A stretch of DNA of 64,000 nucleotides from Methanothermobacter sp. (GCF_030055425.1 NZ_JASFYE010000001.1:240901-304900); one strand, 5' to 3'; shown: positions 11,071 to 20,353, counted from the stretch's first letter. The notes: generated by a model not told the origin, from the letters alone. Translations and numbers: made by a program.

Positions 11071-12303
11071 CTAATCCAGGTTGTTCATCTTTTTTAGTTC
11101 ATGAAGGAGTATGGGGATGAACGCACCCACATCTGTAACCACGCTCACAGCCTGTGAACTGCCCCTGTCAGAGAGCTTCGTGACGGTTGCCGGGTTTATA
11201 TCAACGCATATTGTCTTTACACGTGATGGGAGTATGTTGCCAGTGGCTATTGAGTGGAGCATGGTGGCTATCATAATGACCATGTCGAGGTCCTGCACGT
11301 ACTTCCTCATCTCATTCTGGGCCTCCATGACATCGGTTATGACGTCAGGAAGCGGCCCGTCATCCCTTATTGAACCTGCAAGGACAAATGGCACATCATT
11401 CTTTATGCACTCATACATTATCCCTGAAGTGAGGACTCCCTTTTCCACCGCATCCCTTATTGAACCTGCACGGTTTATCTCGTTTATTGCGTTGATGTGG
11501 TGCCTGTGACCCCTGCTCACGGCCTCACCCCTCTCAAGGTTAACCCCGAGTGAAGTGCCGTAGAGGGCTGACTCTATATCATGTGTGGCAAGGGCATTGC
11601 CTGCAAAGAGCACATCTATAAAGCCCTTGCGTATCATCTCTGCAATCACAGGTGCAGAACCCGTGTGCACGATTGCTGGACCCCCAACCAGACCTATCTT
11701 ACCCCCTCTCCTTTTAATATCGGTTATCTCAGAGGCTATCTTCTTTATGGTGGTAACAAGGGGTTTTTCACTTGAAACATCGCTGCCCATGAATTCAAAT
11801 ACCCCCTGCTTTCCCCTGGGCCTCTCGGGTGGTACCACCTTTATTCCTTCCCTTCCAACAACAACCAGGTCCCCCTCCCTTATGTCCCTGATGGGTTTGC
11901 ACCGGGCAGTTTTTGACTTGGGGTCAACGACTATCATGCAGTCCATCTCTATCCCCTCAACCTCCAGCCATTGGCCTCCATGGTAAATGAAGGTCTGATG
12001 GTTGGTTGTAGAGTAGAAGTCATCAGGGAGAACCCTGTCCATCGGGGCCCTTTTCAGCTCAACCTCCCTTATCTCTGCTATGGAGGCCCCTATCTCGCTG
12101 AGTTCATCCAGGATCTGGTTGAGGAGTGACGGTGTCTTCGCCTCAACCAGTATCCTTGCATGGCTTGGATCAGATTTTCTCTTTCCTATTTCGATTTCAA
12201 GTATCTGGAAATCCCCGCCCATATCCATTATTATATCAAGGGCCCTGGGGAGTATGAGACTGTCAATTATGTGACCCCTGAGTTCCACCTCTCGAGTATT
12301 CAT
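11071..12303 (-). CDS. Archaeal ornithine cyclodeaminase (TIGR00300/AgrE-ArgZ C-terminal family)
   Basis: 410 residues. The N-terminal 100 or so match the LOR/SDH bifunctional conserved domain ([23 protein letters not shown]), followed by a Rossmann-like catalytic part with [18 protein letters not shown] and [21 protein letters not shown]. Members from Methanococcus and the cyanobacterial AgrE/ArgZ C-terminal domain convert ornithine to proline and ammonia with NAD; the same reaction is inferred here. The ATG at 12303, preceded by GGTGGTGTTAATC, is preferred to an ATG at 12321 without a ribosome site. TATA at 12344-12357. It sits beside agmatinase, so both use arginine-derived metabolites. 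Confidence 0.78.
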   Translation of the reverse strand: MNTREVELRGHIIDSLILPRALDIIMDMGGDFQILEIEIGKRKSDPSHARILVEAKTPSLLNQILDELSEIGASIAEIREVELKRAPMDRVLPDDFYSTTNHQTFIYHGGQWLEVEGIEMDCMIVVDPKSKTARCKPIRDIREGDLVVVGREGIKVVPPERPRGKQGVFEFMGSDVSSEKPLVTTIKKIASEITDIKRRGGKIGLVGGPAIVHTGSAPVIAEMIRKGFIDVLFAGNALATHDIESALYGTSLGVNLERGEAVSRGHRHHINAINEINRAGSIRDAVEKGVLTSGIMYECIKNDVPFVLAGSIRDDGPLPDVITDVMEAQNEMRKYVQDLDMVIMIATMLHSIATGNILPSRVKTICVDINPATVTKLSDRGSSQAVSVVTDVGAFIPILLHELKKMNNLD

Positions 12304-12334
12304 GATTAACACCACCGGCATTGATAATTAAATG

Positions 12335-12357
12335 GTTGGCCAACAAAGTATATAAAA
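12335..12357 (-). promoter_or_regulatory. TATA box with adjoining GTTGGCCAAC palindrome
   Basis: Reading towards the ornithine cyclodeaminase gene, TTTTATATACTTTG (12344-12357) is a good TATA element. It abuts the perfect 10-bp palindrome GTTGGCCAAC at 12335-12344. The palindrome lies between the TATA box and the expected start site near 12324, where a bound protein would block transcription. The operator role is inferred. Confidence 0.55.
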
Positions 12358-12405
12358 TCTGCTGGGATCAGAAAGGGAATCCTGTCTTTTAGATGCTTTA
12401 AAGAA

Positions 12406-13269
12406 TTATAAAATTGTCAGAAGGTCATAGATTATCTTGGCCGCATTCACAGATGTCTGATCCCCAAAACCAGTTGAGGCAACCTCCACCACATCAAAAC
12501 CAACCACTTCCTTCCTGGAGAGAACTTCAGCAATATCCTCGAGAACCCATGGCGTGAGACCGCAGGGTGTGGGGTTACCAACGGCTGGTGCATATGCAGG
12601 ATCAAGTACATCCATGTCAACTGAGATATATACAGGGTCTCTGATACCCTTGAGGGCTTCAGATACAGCCTCAGGGTTTCGCATTACCTCATGGGCCATT
12701 ATGCATATTATACCGTTCTCCCTTACAAATGCAGCCTCATGAGCTGATGCCGACCGGACTCCGATCTGTATGACCTCTGCCCCGATTTCATGAACGCGCC
12801 TCATGACTGTTGCATGTGAGTACCTCTCGCCTGCATAGCGATCTGCCATATCCATATGTGCATCGAGGTGGATAACCACTGGGGCTCCATCCCGGGATGT
12901 GAGTTCCTCGACCACAGGGAGTGTAACTGTGTGCTCACCGCCGAGGGTGATGGGTTTGAGGCCCAGATCCAGCACCCCACCTATGGAGTCACCTATGAAC
13001 TCTGCGGTTCTCTGGAAATTACCCGGCACCACATCCACGTCACCGAAGTCGAAGCATTTAACGCCTGGCTCTCCTGAAAACCTGAGGTTATATGATTCAA
13101 AGCTGTAGGATGCCTCCCTCACCGCCAGGGGGCCGAAGCGTGTCCCTGGAACATAGGTGGTTGTGGAATCAAAGGGGACCCCCAGTATTCCAAATGAAAG
13201 TTCAGGTATCCTCTCAGGGTCCGTTGTTGAAAAAGCAAATTTTAGGGGGTCTTCTGTATGTAAAAGCAT
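12406..13269 (-). CDS. speB: Agmatinase (ureohydrolase family)
   Basis: 287 residues of the arginase/agmatinase fold. Binuclear manganese motifs appear in order: LGGEHTVT (E in place of the more usual D), HLDAHMDMADRY, YSHATVMRR and SVDMDVLDPAYAPAVGNPTP. It should hydrolyse agmatine to putrescine and urea. The arginine decarboxylase that makes agmatine lies about 1 kb away, and aIF5A, which receives its hypusine or deoxyhypusine from spermidine, is immediately upstream on the same strand. The 50-base gap to aIF5A contains a T-run and a CTGAT/ATCAG hairpin, so partial termination between the two genes is possible. Confidence 0.92.
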   Translation of the reverse strand: MLLHTEDPLKFAFSTTDPERIPELSFGILGVPFDSTTTYVPGTRFGPLAVREASYSFESYNLRFSGEPGVKCFDFGDVDVVPGNFQRTAEFIGDSIGGVLDLGLKPITLGGEHTVTLPVVEELTSRDGAPVVIHLDAHMDMADRYAGERYSHATVMRRVHEIGAEVIQIGVRSASAHEAAFVRENGIICIMAHEVMRNPEAVSEALKGIRDPVYISVDMDVLDPAYAPAVGNPTPCGLTPWVLEDIAEVLSRKEVVGFDVVEVASTGFGDQTSVNAAKIIYDLLTIL

Positions 13270-13319
13270 TCAGATCAAAAACCTGATTTTATCAGATTGT
13301 AAAAAAGGAGTTTGTGGGA

Positions 13320-13712
13320 TTATCCCTTGGTCCTCATGAGTTTCCTCTGACCGAGGGCCTCTATGTATTCCACCTCAATACCCTCAACCAGCTGGTCGCT
13401 CAGTTCATCAGGTATGGGTGTTTCAAAGGTCTCATAGGTTTCAAGGTCCATCAGCTGGACATCTCCCCCCATTATGGCAAGGACCTGAGCTGTCCTCTTG
13501 TCGATTATTGGTATGTCAACCTTTGAGTCAACAGGCTTAACAAAGCTCCTCTTCTGGTTGTCAAAGATCCCAACAGCCTCAACACGGGCCTTTGCTGATC
13601 CATGCTTGCCCGGAGATGATGTTGAGATGTTTGTAATCTTTGATGCCTCACCATCAATGATCACGTACTTTCCAACCTTAAGTGTCTTAACTTCAACCAC
13701 TTTCTTTGACAT
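13320..13712 (-). CDS. eif5a: Translation initiation factor aIF5A
   Basis: 130 residues with the two-domain eIF5A fold. The hypusination loop [14 protein letters not shown] places the modified lysine at K36. The factor relieves stalling at difficult peptide bonds once the lysine carries (deoxy)hypusine made from spermidine. The ATG follows AGGAGGTAAGATT, and a TATA-like AGATATACATC lies near 13751-13760. Its position between agmatinase and the divergent arginine decarboxylase links the factor to polyamine supply. Confidence 0.96.
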   Translation of the reverse strand: MSKKVVEVKTLKVGKYVIIDGEASKITNISTSSPGKHGSAKARVEAVGIFDNQKRSFVKPVDSKVDIPIIDKRTAQVLAIMGGDVQLMDLETYETFETPIPDELSDQLVEGIEVEYIEALGQRKLMRTKG

Positions 13713-13849
13713 TAATCTTACCTCCTGTTAGAATGAGTGATATGAGACAGATGTATATCTATTAATCTGGTGCACATATATAAAAGCTTTATAGGAATCA
13801 GTACCTTTGAATTGTGTGATTGAATTGAATCTGATAAGAAGTGATTGAG
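13713..13849. promoter_or_regulatory. Divergent promoter between aIF5A and arginine decarboxylase
   Basis: Plus strand: ACATATATAAAAG at 13774-13786 is a near-consensus TATA box, giving a start near 13810 and a leader of about 40 bases ending in AGTGATTGAG before the ATG at 13850. Minus strand: AGATATACATC near 13751-13760 and AGGAGGTAAG before the aIF5A ATG. The two TATA boxes are about 25 bases apart, so the two transcription complexes may interfere (inference). Confidence 0.65.
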
Positions 13850-14293
13850 ATGAAGGTTGCTATAACATCAGGTAGCTCTGAAGGGCCCACCAGGCTCAAT
13901 GCCTTTGACAATGCACTCCTTGAAGCTGGAATAGGTGACGTGAACCTCATAAAGGTTTCAAGCATACTCCCCCATGCCACGAAAATAGTTGAACTTCCAC
14001 CCCTTGAACCAGGGTCCATGGTGAACTGTGTGCTCTCATATAAAATATCAGATACTCCCGGTGACCTCATATCCGCCGCCATAGCAGCTGCAACTTCAGA
14101 TGAGTTCGGATGTGTCGTTGAGAACTCTGCGGTTAACAGAAAACCTGAGGATGTGAGGGAAGAGGCCATCTCAATGGTCAGATACATGATGTCTGTGAGG
14201 GGACTTGAAATAAATGAATTAATAGTAGAAGAAACAAACCATGTTGTTGAAGAGTGTGGGGCTGCTGTATCAGCGCTCATCTACCTTGATTGA
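13850..14293 (+). CDS. pdaD: Pyruvoyl-dependent arginine decarboxylase
   Basis: 147 residues, close to the 150-165 of the PvlArgDC family. The proenzyme cleaves itself at a serine in [11 protein letters not shown] (near residue 40) to leave a pyruvoyl group. Further family blocks are [37 protein letters not shown] and the C-terminal [20 protein letters not shown]. It converts arginine to agmatine, the substrate of the nearby agmatinase. The ATG at 13850 is chosen because AGTGATTGAG precedes it; a GTG nine bases upstream is part of that site. Confidence 0.92.
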   Translation: MKVAITSGSSEGPTRLNAFDNALLEAGIGDVNLIKVSSILPHATKIVELPPLEPGSMVNCVLSYKISDTPGDLISAAIAAATSDEFGCVVENSAVNRKPEDVREEAISMVRYMMSVRGLEINELIVEETNHVVEECGAAVSALIYLD

Positions 14294-14311
14294 ACTCAAG
14301 AAGGGGGTTGA

Positions 14312-15157
14312 ATGGAAGAATCAGACATCTACTACTGGAAGAGCATCGCAGTTAAAATGGCCGAGCAGGTTGAAAAGGCTGTTGCTCCCCTTGTAGGAAC
14401 TCCAGATGCCGGGGAGATAATCAAGATGGGGGCCGATGGAACACCCACAAAACTCATAGACCTGGTGGCGGAGGATGAGGCCATAGGTGTGCTTGAGAAC
14501 ACCGATCGGCCAGTCACCATAATAAGTGAGGAGATCGGTATTCTCCACATAAACCAGGAGCCCCCTGATGAACCCAGAATAATCTTCGTTGTGGACCCCC
14601 TTGATGGTACAAGCAATGCCATAAGAAACATACCCTTCTACGGGATCTCTGTGGCTGTTGCGGAATATATCCCTGGAGGCGACCTCCCCTCCCTCAACAA
14701 TGTCGTTATGGGTTTCGTGAAGAACTTTGCAACTGGAGACCTTTACTGGGCAATAAGGGGTCACGGAGCCTTTTTGAATGATAAAAAAATCTGCGCATCA
14801 AGCCAGAGCTCCCTGAATCGGACTTCACTGGGGGCATTCATCTACGGCACGAGATTCCGGAGGGTTGATAGCATCTGCAGGGTGATCCGCCGGATGCGCA
14901 TTCTGGGCTCCGTGGCCCTAGAACTCGCATATGTTGCAAGCGGATCATATGATGCCTTCATGGACCTGAGGGAGAATCTGCGAATAGTCGACATAGCCGC
15001 ATCCAAGCTCATCGTGGAGGAGGCAGGTGGTGTGGTGACAAATGAGAGGGGTGAATCAATAGACGGTCTCCTAAATGTCAAGGCAAGGACCTCACTTATC
15101 GCTGCAGGGAACATGGAACTCCACAAAAAGATAATGCAGACCCTGGAGGTCATATGA
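14312..15157 (+). CDS. suhB: IMPase-family phosphatase (fructose-1,6-bisphosphatase/inositol-1-phosphatase, possibly NADP phosphatase)
   Basis: 281 residues of the inositol monophosphatase fold. Metal motifs: SEEIG (near residue 70), VVDPLDGTSNAIRNIPFYG and RIVDIAASKLIVEEAGG. Archaeal members are often bifunctional FBPase/IMPase enzymes. The gene overlaps the NAD kinase gene by 4 bases. In Methanocaldococcus jannaschii an IMPase-like domain is fused to NAD kinase and acts as an NADP phosphatase, so that activity is also possible. The ATG follows AAGGGGGTTGA. Confidence 0.85.
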   Translation: MEESDIYYWKSIAVKMAEQVEKAVAPLVGTPDAGEIIKMGADGTPTKLIDLVAEDEAIGVLENTDRPVTIISEEIGILHINQEPPDEPRIIFVVDPLDGTSNAIRNIPFYGISVAVAEYIPGGDLPSLNNVVMGFVKNFATGDLYWAIRGHGAFLNDKKICASSQSSLNRTSLGAFIYGTRFRRVDSICRVIRRMRILGSVALELAYVASGSYDAFMDLRENLRIVDIAASKLIVEEAGGVVTNERGESIDGLLNVKARTSLIAAGNMELHKKIMQTLEVI

Positions 15158-16005
15158 TGCGTATAGGTATAATAGCCCGCTTTGATGTGCCTGAAGCCGT
15201 TGAACTTGCAGGTAAGGTGGCCTCATTCCTTCTGAACAGGGGTGTTGAGCTTAGCGTTGACCTCAAGATCACAGAGGAACTTCCTGAGCTCCGTGAATAC
15301 GGAAAGGACATCAGGGACATGGAGGTCGACATGATACTGACCATTGGGGGGGACGGGACAATACTCCGCACCCAGAGCCTCATAGAGGGTAAGGAGATAC
15401 CGATACTTGGAATAAACATGGGCACGGTCGGTTTCCTCACGGAGGTCGACCCTGAAAATGTCTTCTCGGCCCTGGAGGATGTTCTTATTGGCAACTATGC
15501 TGTTGAGAGGAGAACCCTCCTCAGCGTGTACCATAACGGTGAACTTCCATCAGCCCTCAATGAGGTTGTTATGATGACAAGGAAGCCCGCCAAGATGCTC
15601 CATATAGAGATATCTGTTGACGATGAGGTGGTCGAGGAGCTCAGGGCGGATGGTATAATCATAGCAACACCCAGCGGTTCAACAGCCTATTCCATGTCCG
15701 CTGGGGGTCCGATAGTGGATCCCCGTGTGGAGGCCTTTCTTATAGTCCCTATCTGCCCCTTCAAGCTCAGCGCCAGGCCACTGGTTGTCTCCAATAAAAG
15801 CGTCATCAGGGTCAAGCTCCTGAGGAAGGGCAAAAAGGCCATCGCGGTGATTGATGGGCAGTACGAGGAGGAGATCAACCACATGGAGGAGGTTGTATTC
15901 AAAAAGTCAGATCACTGCGCCCACTTTGTAAGGCTCAGTAAGGACTTCTACAGGAAGGTGCGTGAGAAGCTAATAGAGGGGGGTATAGACTCAATAAAGA
16001 GTTAA
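15154..16005 (+). CDS. nadK: NAD kinase
   Basis: 283 residues with complete NADK motifs: TIGGDGTILRTQ (catalytic GGDG), GINMGTVGFLTEV and TPSGSTAYSMSAGGPIVDP. It phosphorylates NAD to NADP and probably uses ATP or polyphosphate like other archaeal enzymes. Translation is coupled to the upstream phosphatase gene (ATGA overlap). The arrangement of kinase and possible opposing phosphatase could set the NAD/NADP balance (inference). Confidence 0.95.
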   Translation: MMRIGIIARFDVPEAVELAGKVASFLLNRGVELSVDLKITEELPELREYGKDIRDMEVDMILTIGGDGTILRTQSLIEGKEIPILGINMGTVGFLTEVDPENVFSALEDVLIGNYAVERRTLLSVYHNGELPSALNEVVMMTRKPAKMLHIEISVDDEVVEELRADGIIIATPSGSTAYSMSAGGPIVDPRVEAFLIVPICPFKLSARPLVVSNKSVIRVKLLRKGKKAIAVIDGQYEEEINHMEEVVFKKSDHCAHFVRLSKDFYRKVREKLIEGGIDSIKS

Positions 16006-16066
16006 AGCTGATTCTAAAGGCCTTTGTGGTCCCAATAGTTAACCAAAGCCATTTAACTGGACTAAT

Positions 16067-16153
16067 GTTATACAGATGACCAGAGATCTGAAAAACATCT
16101 CAAAACCAAAAGGTTATACAGATGACCAGAGATCTGAAAAACATCTCAAAACC
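16067..16153. repeat. 41-bp perfect direct repeat duplicating the start of the next gene
   Basis: Bases 16067-16107 and 16113-16153 are identical over 41 bases, separated by AAAAG (46-base offset). The second copy carries the start codon and first codons of the Mur-ligase-like gene. The first copy carries an equivalent ATG at 16076 that, because 46 is not a multiple of three, opens a 29-codon frame ending past the true start. The duplication looks recent, as no mismatch has accumulated. Confidence 0.97.
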
Positions 16154-17444
16154 CCTTGTTGTTGACCTCACACATGGTGGAGTTACCATTGCCCGTGAAC
16201 TGAAAAAAATATCGGGCCATGTCCTGGCATGGGACATATACGGGACACTGAAGAGCTCTGACCATGAAATGCTCCTTGAAATGGGCATCGATGAGGTCGA
16301 TGGTCCCGTTACTGGATCCACTGTAATAGCGCCTGTCCACTGCCCGGTTAAAGCGGATATAACCCATCATGAGATAACAGGCTTTCTGCTGGGCCCCTGG
16401 AAGGAAGCACGTGGGATACCCGTGGTTGAGGTTACGGGGGTTAAGGGTAAGACCAACACGGTATGGATACTCAGAAAGATCATGGAGAACCTGAACCCTC
16501 TCATCCTGAGCAGCCTGGGGTCCTATGCGGGTTCTGAACTCCTGAAGAGGGATATAAGTATAACCCCTGCCAGTATGATTGAGACCGTGAAAGTCGCCGG
16601 TCCCCGTGATTATGGTTCAGCCATCTTTGAGGTTTCCCTTGGTGGCACGGGGCTTGCAGATGTGGGTGTGCTGACAAATATAGCCGAGGACTACAACATA
16701 AGAAGGGGCACATCAAGGGCCAGTTCCGCCAAGAGGCAGATATTCAAAAGCAGAATGGTCTGCTGCGACCTTCAGGCATTCAACAGGTACTACCGGAATT
16801 TTGGGGATAAAACAAACACATTCTCGGTTGACGCCGGTGCCAGTGTCCATGCCACCGATATAAGGTACGGCCTTGATTCCACGGTGGCCAGTGTCAGTGT
16901 GGAGGGCCTTAAAACCATTGATGGTGACCGGATCAACACAGAGTTTGGAATTGAAACATTTGCACCTGCAGAGCATCACCTATCAAACGTCCTTGCCGCA
17001 GTCAGCGCCGCACTTACACTTAACCTTGATGTGAATGACATCCAGCAGGGGGTTAAGGACTTCCAGGGGATACCTGGCCGCACATCAATCAGAAAAGTGG
17101 ATGGCACCTGCATAATAGAGGAGGTGAACCCTGGTCTGAATGTGAAGGCCGTCGAGTACACACTGAAAATGGCAGAGAACCTCCCTGACCCTGCAGTGAT
17201 AATAGGTGGAAGATACGGGGTTACCTGTGAGGATATAGATGAGGACAGACTCTCTGGAGTTCTCAGAGAATTCAGTGACCTCAACATCATGTTCACTGAT
17301 GAAGTGGGGTACAGTATAATGAGAAAAACCCATAAAAACAGCCCCTACTTTAAGTCCCCGGATGATGCCCTGAAGGCTGCCCTTGAACATGAAAACGTGA
17401 TCCTGATTTACAGGTCAGAGTACCGTGACCTCTCAAGAAGATGA
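16122..17444 (+). CDS. cfbE: Mur-ligase-like protein, probable coenzyme F430 synthetase CfbE
   Basis: 440 residues. After an N-terminal nucleotide-fold region with VDLTHGGVTIARELK and APVHCPVKADITHHEITG, the Mur-ligase ATP loop reads EVTGVKGKTNT (about 103-113), followed by GVLTNIAEDY and EHHLSNVLAA. CfbE uses ATP to close the propionate-derived ring in the last step to coenzyme F430, the nickel tetrapyrrole of methyl-coenzyme M reductase. I favour that role over a pseudomurein peptide ligase because of the HGG-type N-terminus and the hemC gene just downstream; this is family recognition from memory. The ribosome site is weak. The start lies in the second copy of the 41-bp repeat. Confidence 0.72.
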   Translation: MTRDLKNISKPLVVDLTHGGVTIARELKKISGHVLAWDIYGTLKSSDHEMLLEMGIDEVDGPVTGSTVIAPVHCPVKADITHHEITGFLLGPWKEARGIPVVEVTGVKGKTNTVWILRKIMENLNPLILSSLGSYAGSELLKRDISITPASMIETVKVAGPRDYGSAIFEVSLGGTGLADVGVLTNIAEDYNIRRGTSRASSAKRQIFKSRMVCCDLQAFNRYYRNFGDKTNTFSVDAGASVHATDIRYGLDSTVASVSVEGLKTIDGDRINTEFGIETFAPAEHHLSNVLAAVSAALTLNLDVNDIQQGVKDFQGIPGRTSIRKVDGTCIIEEVNPGLNVKAVEYTLKMAENLPDPAVIIGGRYGVTCEDIDEDRLSGVLREFSDLNIMFTDEVGYSIMRKTHKNSPYFKSPDDALKAALEHENVILIYRSEYRDLSRR

Positions 17445-17564
17445 TAAGTAACGCAGTGTATGTAGTCAGAAATTGGATTTTTTTAATAACCGTGACTTTT
17501 TAAAAACTTATAAATAGGATGCCATAAATTTTTCAAGTGATTAACGTTTACTGGAGATGATTCA

Positions 17565-18434
17565 TTGATAGCTGGAACAAGGGGGAGTCGCCTTGCACTG
17601 GTACAGACGGACCATGTCATTGATATGCTCAGCGAAATCTGCGATGAAAAAATCGAAAGAAGGATCATAAAGACAAAGGGTGACAGGATAAAGGATTCCC
17701 AGCTTTACAGTATAGACTCAAGGGGCCTCTTCACAAGGGAACTTGACATAGCAGTCCTTGAGGAGGAGGTTGACCTTGCTGTCCACAGCCTCAAGGACGT
17801 CCCCAGTGACCTTGACCCTGAACTCGTGATTGCAGCTGTTCCCCCAAGGGAATCCCCCAATGAGGTTCTTGTATCCCGTTTTGACTGGGATGAGCTTCCC
17901 CCCGGTGCTAAACTTGGAACAAGCAGTCTCCGGAGGGAGGCATTCTGCAATCATCACCAAAAAAATTTTAAGATGGAGCCCCTAAGAGGAAATATAGATA
18001 CGAGGATAAGAAAGGTGATGGAAGGGGAGGTCCATGCGACCATAATGGCCGAGGCGGGTTTAAAGCGTCTCGGACTAGAAAATTACATTAAAAAAAGATT
18101 CACGCTGGAATACTTCACGCCCGCCGCTGGGCAGGGGGCCCTGGCGGTTATAACAAGAAGAGACAGTGAATTGAGGAAATCAATTGAGAGGATAACCCAT
18201 TACCCATCCCAGCAGGAGGTCACAGCCGAAAAGGCTCTCCTCCTGGAACTGGGTGCCGGGTGCCAGTGCCCACTTGGGGTTATAGCAAGGGCCTCCAGTG
18301 GAGAGATCAATCTCTACGCTGTTCTTCTAACAAGAGATGGTGAGATACTCAAAAGAGTCAATATTAAAGGATCTCTTGACAAAGCAGAGGATATCGGTAA
18401 AAAAGCTGCCAAAGAAATGGAGGATTATATTTGA
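17565..18434 (+). CDS. hemC: Porphobilinogen deaminase (hydroxymethylbilane synthase)
   Basis: 289 residues. Conserved blocks: GTRGSRLALVQT, KTKGDRI, HSLKDVPSDL, GTSSLRREA, PLRGNIDTRIRK and TPAAGQGALAV. The cysteine that carries the dipyrromethane cofactor is C233 in GAGCQCPLG, with a second cysteine at 235. It joins four porphobilinogens on the way to sirohydrochlorin, cobamides and F430. The start is TTG, with GGAGATGATTCA upstream. TATA at about 17508-17516. The stop overlaps the next gene's TTG. Confidence 0.95.
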   Translation: MIAGTRGSRLALVQTDHVIDMLSEICDEKIERRIIKTKGDRIKDSQLYSIDSRGLFTRELDIAVLEEEVDLAVHSLKDVPSDLDPELVIAAVPPRESPNEVLVSRFDWDELPPGAKLGTSSLRREAFCNHHQKNFKMEPLRGNIDTRIRKVMEGEVHATIMAEAGLKRLGLENYIKKRFTLEYFTPAAGQGALAVITRRDSELRKSIERITHYPSQQEVTAEKALLLELGAGCQCPLGVIARASSGEINLYAVLLTRDGEILKRVNIKGSLDKAEDIGKKAAKEMEDYI

Positions 18435-19387
18435 GAAAGATAAATGTGGGTGTAATCGGCGTTGGAGCCATGGGTTACAACCATGCCAGGGTTTACTACC
18501 GACTTAAAAATGCGAATCTTATGGCCGTATCCGACATAATGAAGGGAACACTCCAGAAGGTTGCCAACAAGTACGATGCTGTCGGGTATGTGGATTACGA
18601 GAACCTCCTTGAGATACCGGAGATAGAGGTAGTCAGTGTCTGCGTGCCAACCACCCACCATTACCGTGTGGTCATGGACGCCCTCGAACACGATAAACAC
18701 GTTCTTGTGGAAAAGCCCATTGCATTCACACTTGAAGAGGCCAAGGAGATGGTGAAAACAGCCCGCAGGAAGGGTTTGAAGCTGGGGACAGGTCATGTTG
18801 AAAGGTTCAACCCTGCTGTCCAGAAGGCGAAGGAGTTAATTGAGAATGATGTGATAGGGGACGTGGTTTCCGCATCTGCAAAGAGGGTAGGGCCATTCCC
18901 CCCAAGGATAAAGGACGTTGGTGTCACCATTGACCTGGCGATACATGACCTTGATGTCATGCACTACCTCTTCAGTGAACCCGTGGCAGAGGTGTACGCG
19001 GTCATGGGGAGCATACTCGAGAAGTGTGAGTATGAGGACCATGCAGAGATAATGACAAAGTTCAGAAGTGGGATCACAGGGATGCTTGAGGTTAACTGGC
19101 TAACCCCCTACAAGAGGAGGAAGCTCGCCATCACAGGAACAGATGGTATAATAAACGTTGACTATATCGATCAGAAACTGGATGTGTACGGAAAGTTCGC
19201 CCAGGACATCCAGATCAAACATGAGGAACCCCTCAGGAATGAAATCAAATCTTTCCTCTCATCGGTTATCAACGATGAGGAGCCTGAGATAAGCGGTGAG
19301 GACGGCATATACGCCCTCAGAACTGTACTTGCAGCCATGAAATCTGCGAGGGAACACAGGCCCGTGAAACTTAACGGTGATATTTGA
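18431..19387 (+). CDS. Gfo/Idh/MocA-family NAD(P)-dependent oxidoreductase
   Basis: 318 residues. The N-terminal Rossmann motif is [19 protein letters not shown] and the family lysine lies in [15 protein letters not shown] (near residue 97). The C-terminal part has [10 protein letters not shown] and [13 protein letters not shown], with the catalytic-type histidine in AIHD. Some methanogen relatives are UDP-GlcNAc 3-dehydrogenases; that is one candidate role and not shown here. The start is TTG overlapping the hemC stop (TTGA). Its connection to tetrapyrroles is probably only operonic. Confidence 0.85.
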   Translation: MRKINVGVIGVGAMGYNHARVYYRLKNANLMAVSDIMKGTLQKVANKYDAVGYVDYENLLEIPEIEVVSVCVPTTHHYRVVMDALEHDKHVLVEKPIAFTLEEAKEMVKTARRKGLKLGTGHVERFNPAVQKAKELIENDVIGDVVSASAKRVGPFPPRIKDVGVTIDLAIHDLDVMHYLFSEPVAEVYAVMGSILEKCEYEDHAEIMTKFRSGITGMLEVNWLTPYKRRKLAITGTDGIINVDYIDQKLDVYGKFAQDIQIKHEEPLRNEIKSFLSSVINDEEPEISGEDGIYALRTVLAAMKSAREHRPVKLNGDI

Positions 19388-19397
19388 GGTGCTTGTA

Positions 19398-20006
19398 ATG
19401 GAAAATGAACTTATAAAGAAGGCCAGGGAACTGAGGAAAAGGGGTTTTACGACAGGGGAAATTGCAGATGAACTGAACGTATCAAAGGATACTGCCAGGT
19501 GGCTGACGCTTCAGACCGCCAGTTCAGTTTCCCCGAAAGAGGTCCCTGTGGATTTTGCCATTAACTGGGAGAGCCTCGGCGGCAGTTCATCCCGTATGAG
19601 GTATGTTTCGGCTGCAATGGCAGACATGGCACTAAAGTACGGTGTTGCAGATGTTGTGCTTGGTATAGCTATAAGCGGCATACCATTCGCCACCCTCATG
19701 GCAGATGTTATGGGGGCTGAGACAGGTCTTGAAACATCCCTTGCCGTTTTCCACCCTGTGAAACACCGGAAGGATGAGGGGGCAGAGGGCGCCATAAGCA
19801 GCAACTTTGCAAAGGTGAAGGGCAAGAGGGTTGTGGTTGTCGATGATGTGATAACCAGCGGGAGGACCATAGGTGAGGTTGTAAGGGTCCTCAGGGAGCA
19901 GGGAGCCAAACCCCTGGCGGTCACAGTCCTCATAGATAAGAAGGGGATCTCTGAGGTTGATGGTGTGCCGGTCGAGTCACTCATAAGGGTCAGCAGGCTT
20001 GGCTGA
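19398..20006 (+). CDS. gfcR: GfcR-type transcriptional regulator (HTH plus PRTase domain)
   Basis: 202 residues. An N-terminal helix-turn-helix ([24 protein letters not shown]) is joined to an orotate phosphoribosyltransferase-like domain with the PRPP loop [13 protein letters not shown] near residue 150. The haloarchaeal homologue GfcR regulates glucose and fructose degradation; the HTH argues for regulation rather than pyrimidine synthesis. The ATG at 19398, preceded by GAGGTGCTTGTA, is favoured over a GTG 21 bases upstream that overlaps the previous gene. Confidence 0.87.
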   Translation: MENELIKKARELRKRGFTTGEIADELNVSKDTARWLTLQTASSVSPKEVPVDFAINWESLGGSSSRMRYVSAAMADMALKYGVADVVLGIAISGIPFATLMADVMGAETGLETSLAVFHPVKHRKDEGAEGAISSNFAKVKGKRVVVVDDVITSGRTIGEVVRVLREQGAKPLAVTVLIDKKGISEVDGVPVESLIRVSRLG

Positions 20007-20353
20007 TAACCACTCCAATCTCATTTATCCCAAACCTGACCTAATCATCCTGACTTTTCTTATTCTCTGAAAGTCTGAGATTTTATCCTGAAAACCTTTT
20101 CTTGGTTTTTCTGCCCGTTTAACCTTTTAAATGGTTTTAAACCTCAGAATATCATCCCATCCAGTCAAATGTGTCCTTCAGGCACCTGTATACTCAACTC
20201 CATTTTTTAGATGAATTCAGCGATCTCCCTGGCGCTGGCTGGCGGATCAGATGATTGATTAAAAGATTACCACAATATCATCCAATTTTGAATTACCTTT
20301 TCAGATAAAATTGGTAGATATCGATAAGATTTCATTTAAACATAGTTAATACT
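20007..20353. other. 347-base gap without a recognised gene
   Basis: T-rich sequence follows the gfcR stop (TTCTTATTCT, CTTTTCTTGGTTTTTCTG), probably a terminator zone. The middle part (about 20160-20260) has ordinary composition and no long open frame on either strand. Near the UbiA start a TTTAAA element lies at 20335-20340, and CATAGT-TAAT-ACTATG forms a 6-bp-arm dyad at 20341-20356 that includes the UbiA start codon. Confidence 0.5.

Noticed and set aside
20007-20353. Intergenic stretch considered as an RNA gene
   Set aside because: No stable long stem, conserved box motifs or promoter-terminator pair could be made out by eye.
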